Below are positions 61,266 through 64,000 of a DNA stretch of 64,000 bases, one piece after another (within the stretch, counting starts at the first letter, position 1; each line of letters opens with the position of its first letter). Below the pieces are notes generated by a model. That model made no database searches, was not told the DNA's origin, and was given only the letters and a program-made list of their open reading frames with translations. The translations under genes and the position numbers were made by a program. The stretch comes from Pampus argenteus (taxonomy: Eukaryota > Chordata > Actinopteri > Scombriformes > Stromateidae): the NCBI GenBank assembly GCA_036937835.1, contig CM072873.1, forward strand, positions 12,822,001-12,886,000, given 5' to 3'.

Positions 61266-61504
61266 ATGTACGGGGCGACGCGGCGGGCCTGCTCGGGCTC
61301 TGGCCGGGGCCGGAGCCTGCTGATGCTGGTTACCGCGCTGCTGCTCTCGGTTATCGGGCTGCTCTCCGGGCTACCTGGATTCACCGAGGCGAAGGAATGC
61401 GACAAACCTTGTATGAACGGACAGTGCAACGCTGCTACCGGCAGCTGTGTGTGCTTCCCCGGCTGGGTTGGGGACCAATGCCAGCACTGCGGAGGGCGAT
61501 TCAG
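61266..61504 (+). CDS. atrn: atrn (attractin), first coding exon only
   Basis: ATG at 61266 opens MYGATRRACSGSG, a hydrophobic signal or anchor segment (residues about 18-34, LLMLVTALLLSVIGLLSG) and an EGF-like module, ECDKPCMNGQCNAATG to WVGDQCQHCGGRFR. The exon ends AG| at a GT donor (61505), so 79 codons plus 2 nt. The EGF module matches human ATRN (KEC-PC-NG, WVGEQCQHCGGRFR) better than the paralogue ATRNL1 as I recall it. The N-terminal leader is much shorter than the human one. Attractin is a large CUB/kelch/PSI/lectin-domain type I membrane or secreted protein involved in agouti-melanocortin signalling and myelination. All later exons lie beyond the right edge. Confidence 0.92.

Positions 61505-64000
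<2,496 letters not shown>

Overview
The window is vertebrate nuclear DNA, most probably from a ray-finned (teleost) fish. It is AT-rich, with large introns carrying GT-AG boundaries, many CA/GT microsatellites and decayed fish-type interspersed repeats. All four protein-coding genes found lie on the + strand, head to tail. They were identified by translating exons and comparing them with remembered vertebrate orthologues; no database search was run. I assign no species.

Layout: (1) 1-19386, the 3' two thirds of slc4a11 (13 exons, 616 codons plus stop; the N-terminal exons lie off the left edge), followed by a long 3' UTR to about 22.5 kb that contains a perfect 299-bp tandem duplication. (2) 23630-27624, complete rpia (9 exons, ribose-5-phosphate isomerase), with a palindromic NRF-1 site just upstream. 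(3) 31724-57226, complete eif2ak3/PERK (18 exons, 1102 aa), with a CCAAT-rich promoter, an overlapping upstream ORF in its leader, a 9.5-kb first intron containing unusual RFX/NF-Y-type motif clusters, and a roughly 2.8-kb 3' UTR. (4) 61266-61504, the first coding exon of atrn (attractin), whose intron 1 runs off the right edge.

The genes are functionally unrelated housekeeping or regulatory genes: a plasma-membrane H+/OH-/NH3-linked transporter, a cytosolic pentose-phosphate enzyme, the ER-stress eIF2alpha kinase, and a transmembrane or secreted attractin. They share position rather than a pathway. In human, as I recall, EIF2AK3 and RPIA are close together on 2p while SLC4A11 and ATRN are close together on 20p, so this order interleaves two human syntenic pairs.

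No tRNA, rRNA, CRISPR, prokaryotic or viral gene was found. The observations most worth following are the thrice-repeated ACTGCTTAGCAACA plus CCAAT module and the four helically phased CCAAT boxes in eif2ak3 intron 1, and the overlapping uORF in the eif2ak3 leader. Transcription start sites, poly(A) sites and repeat boundaries are inferences from motifs and are marked as such.
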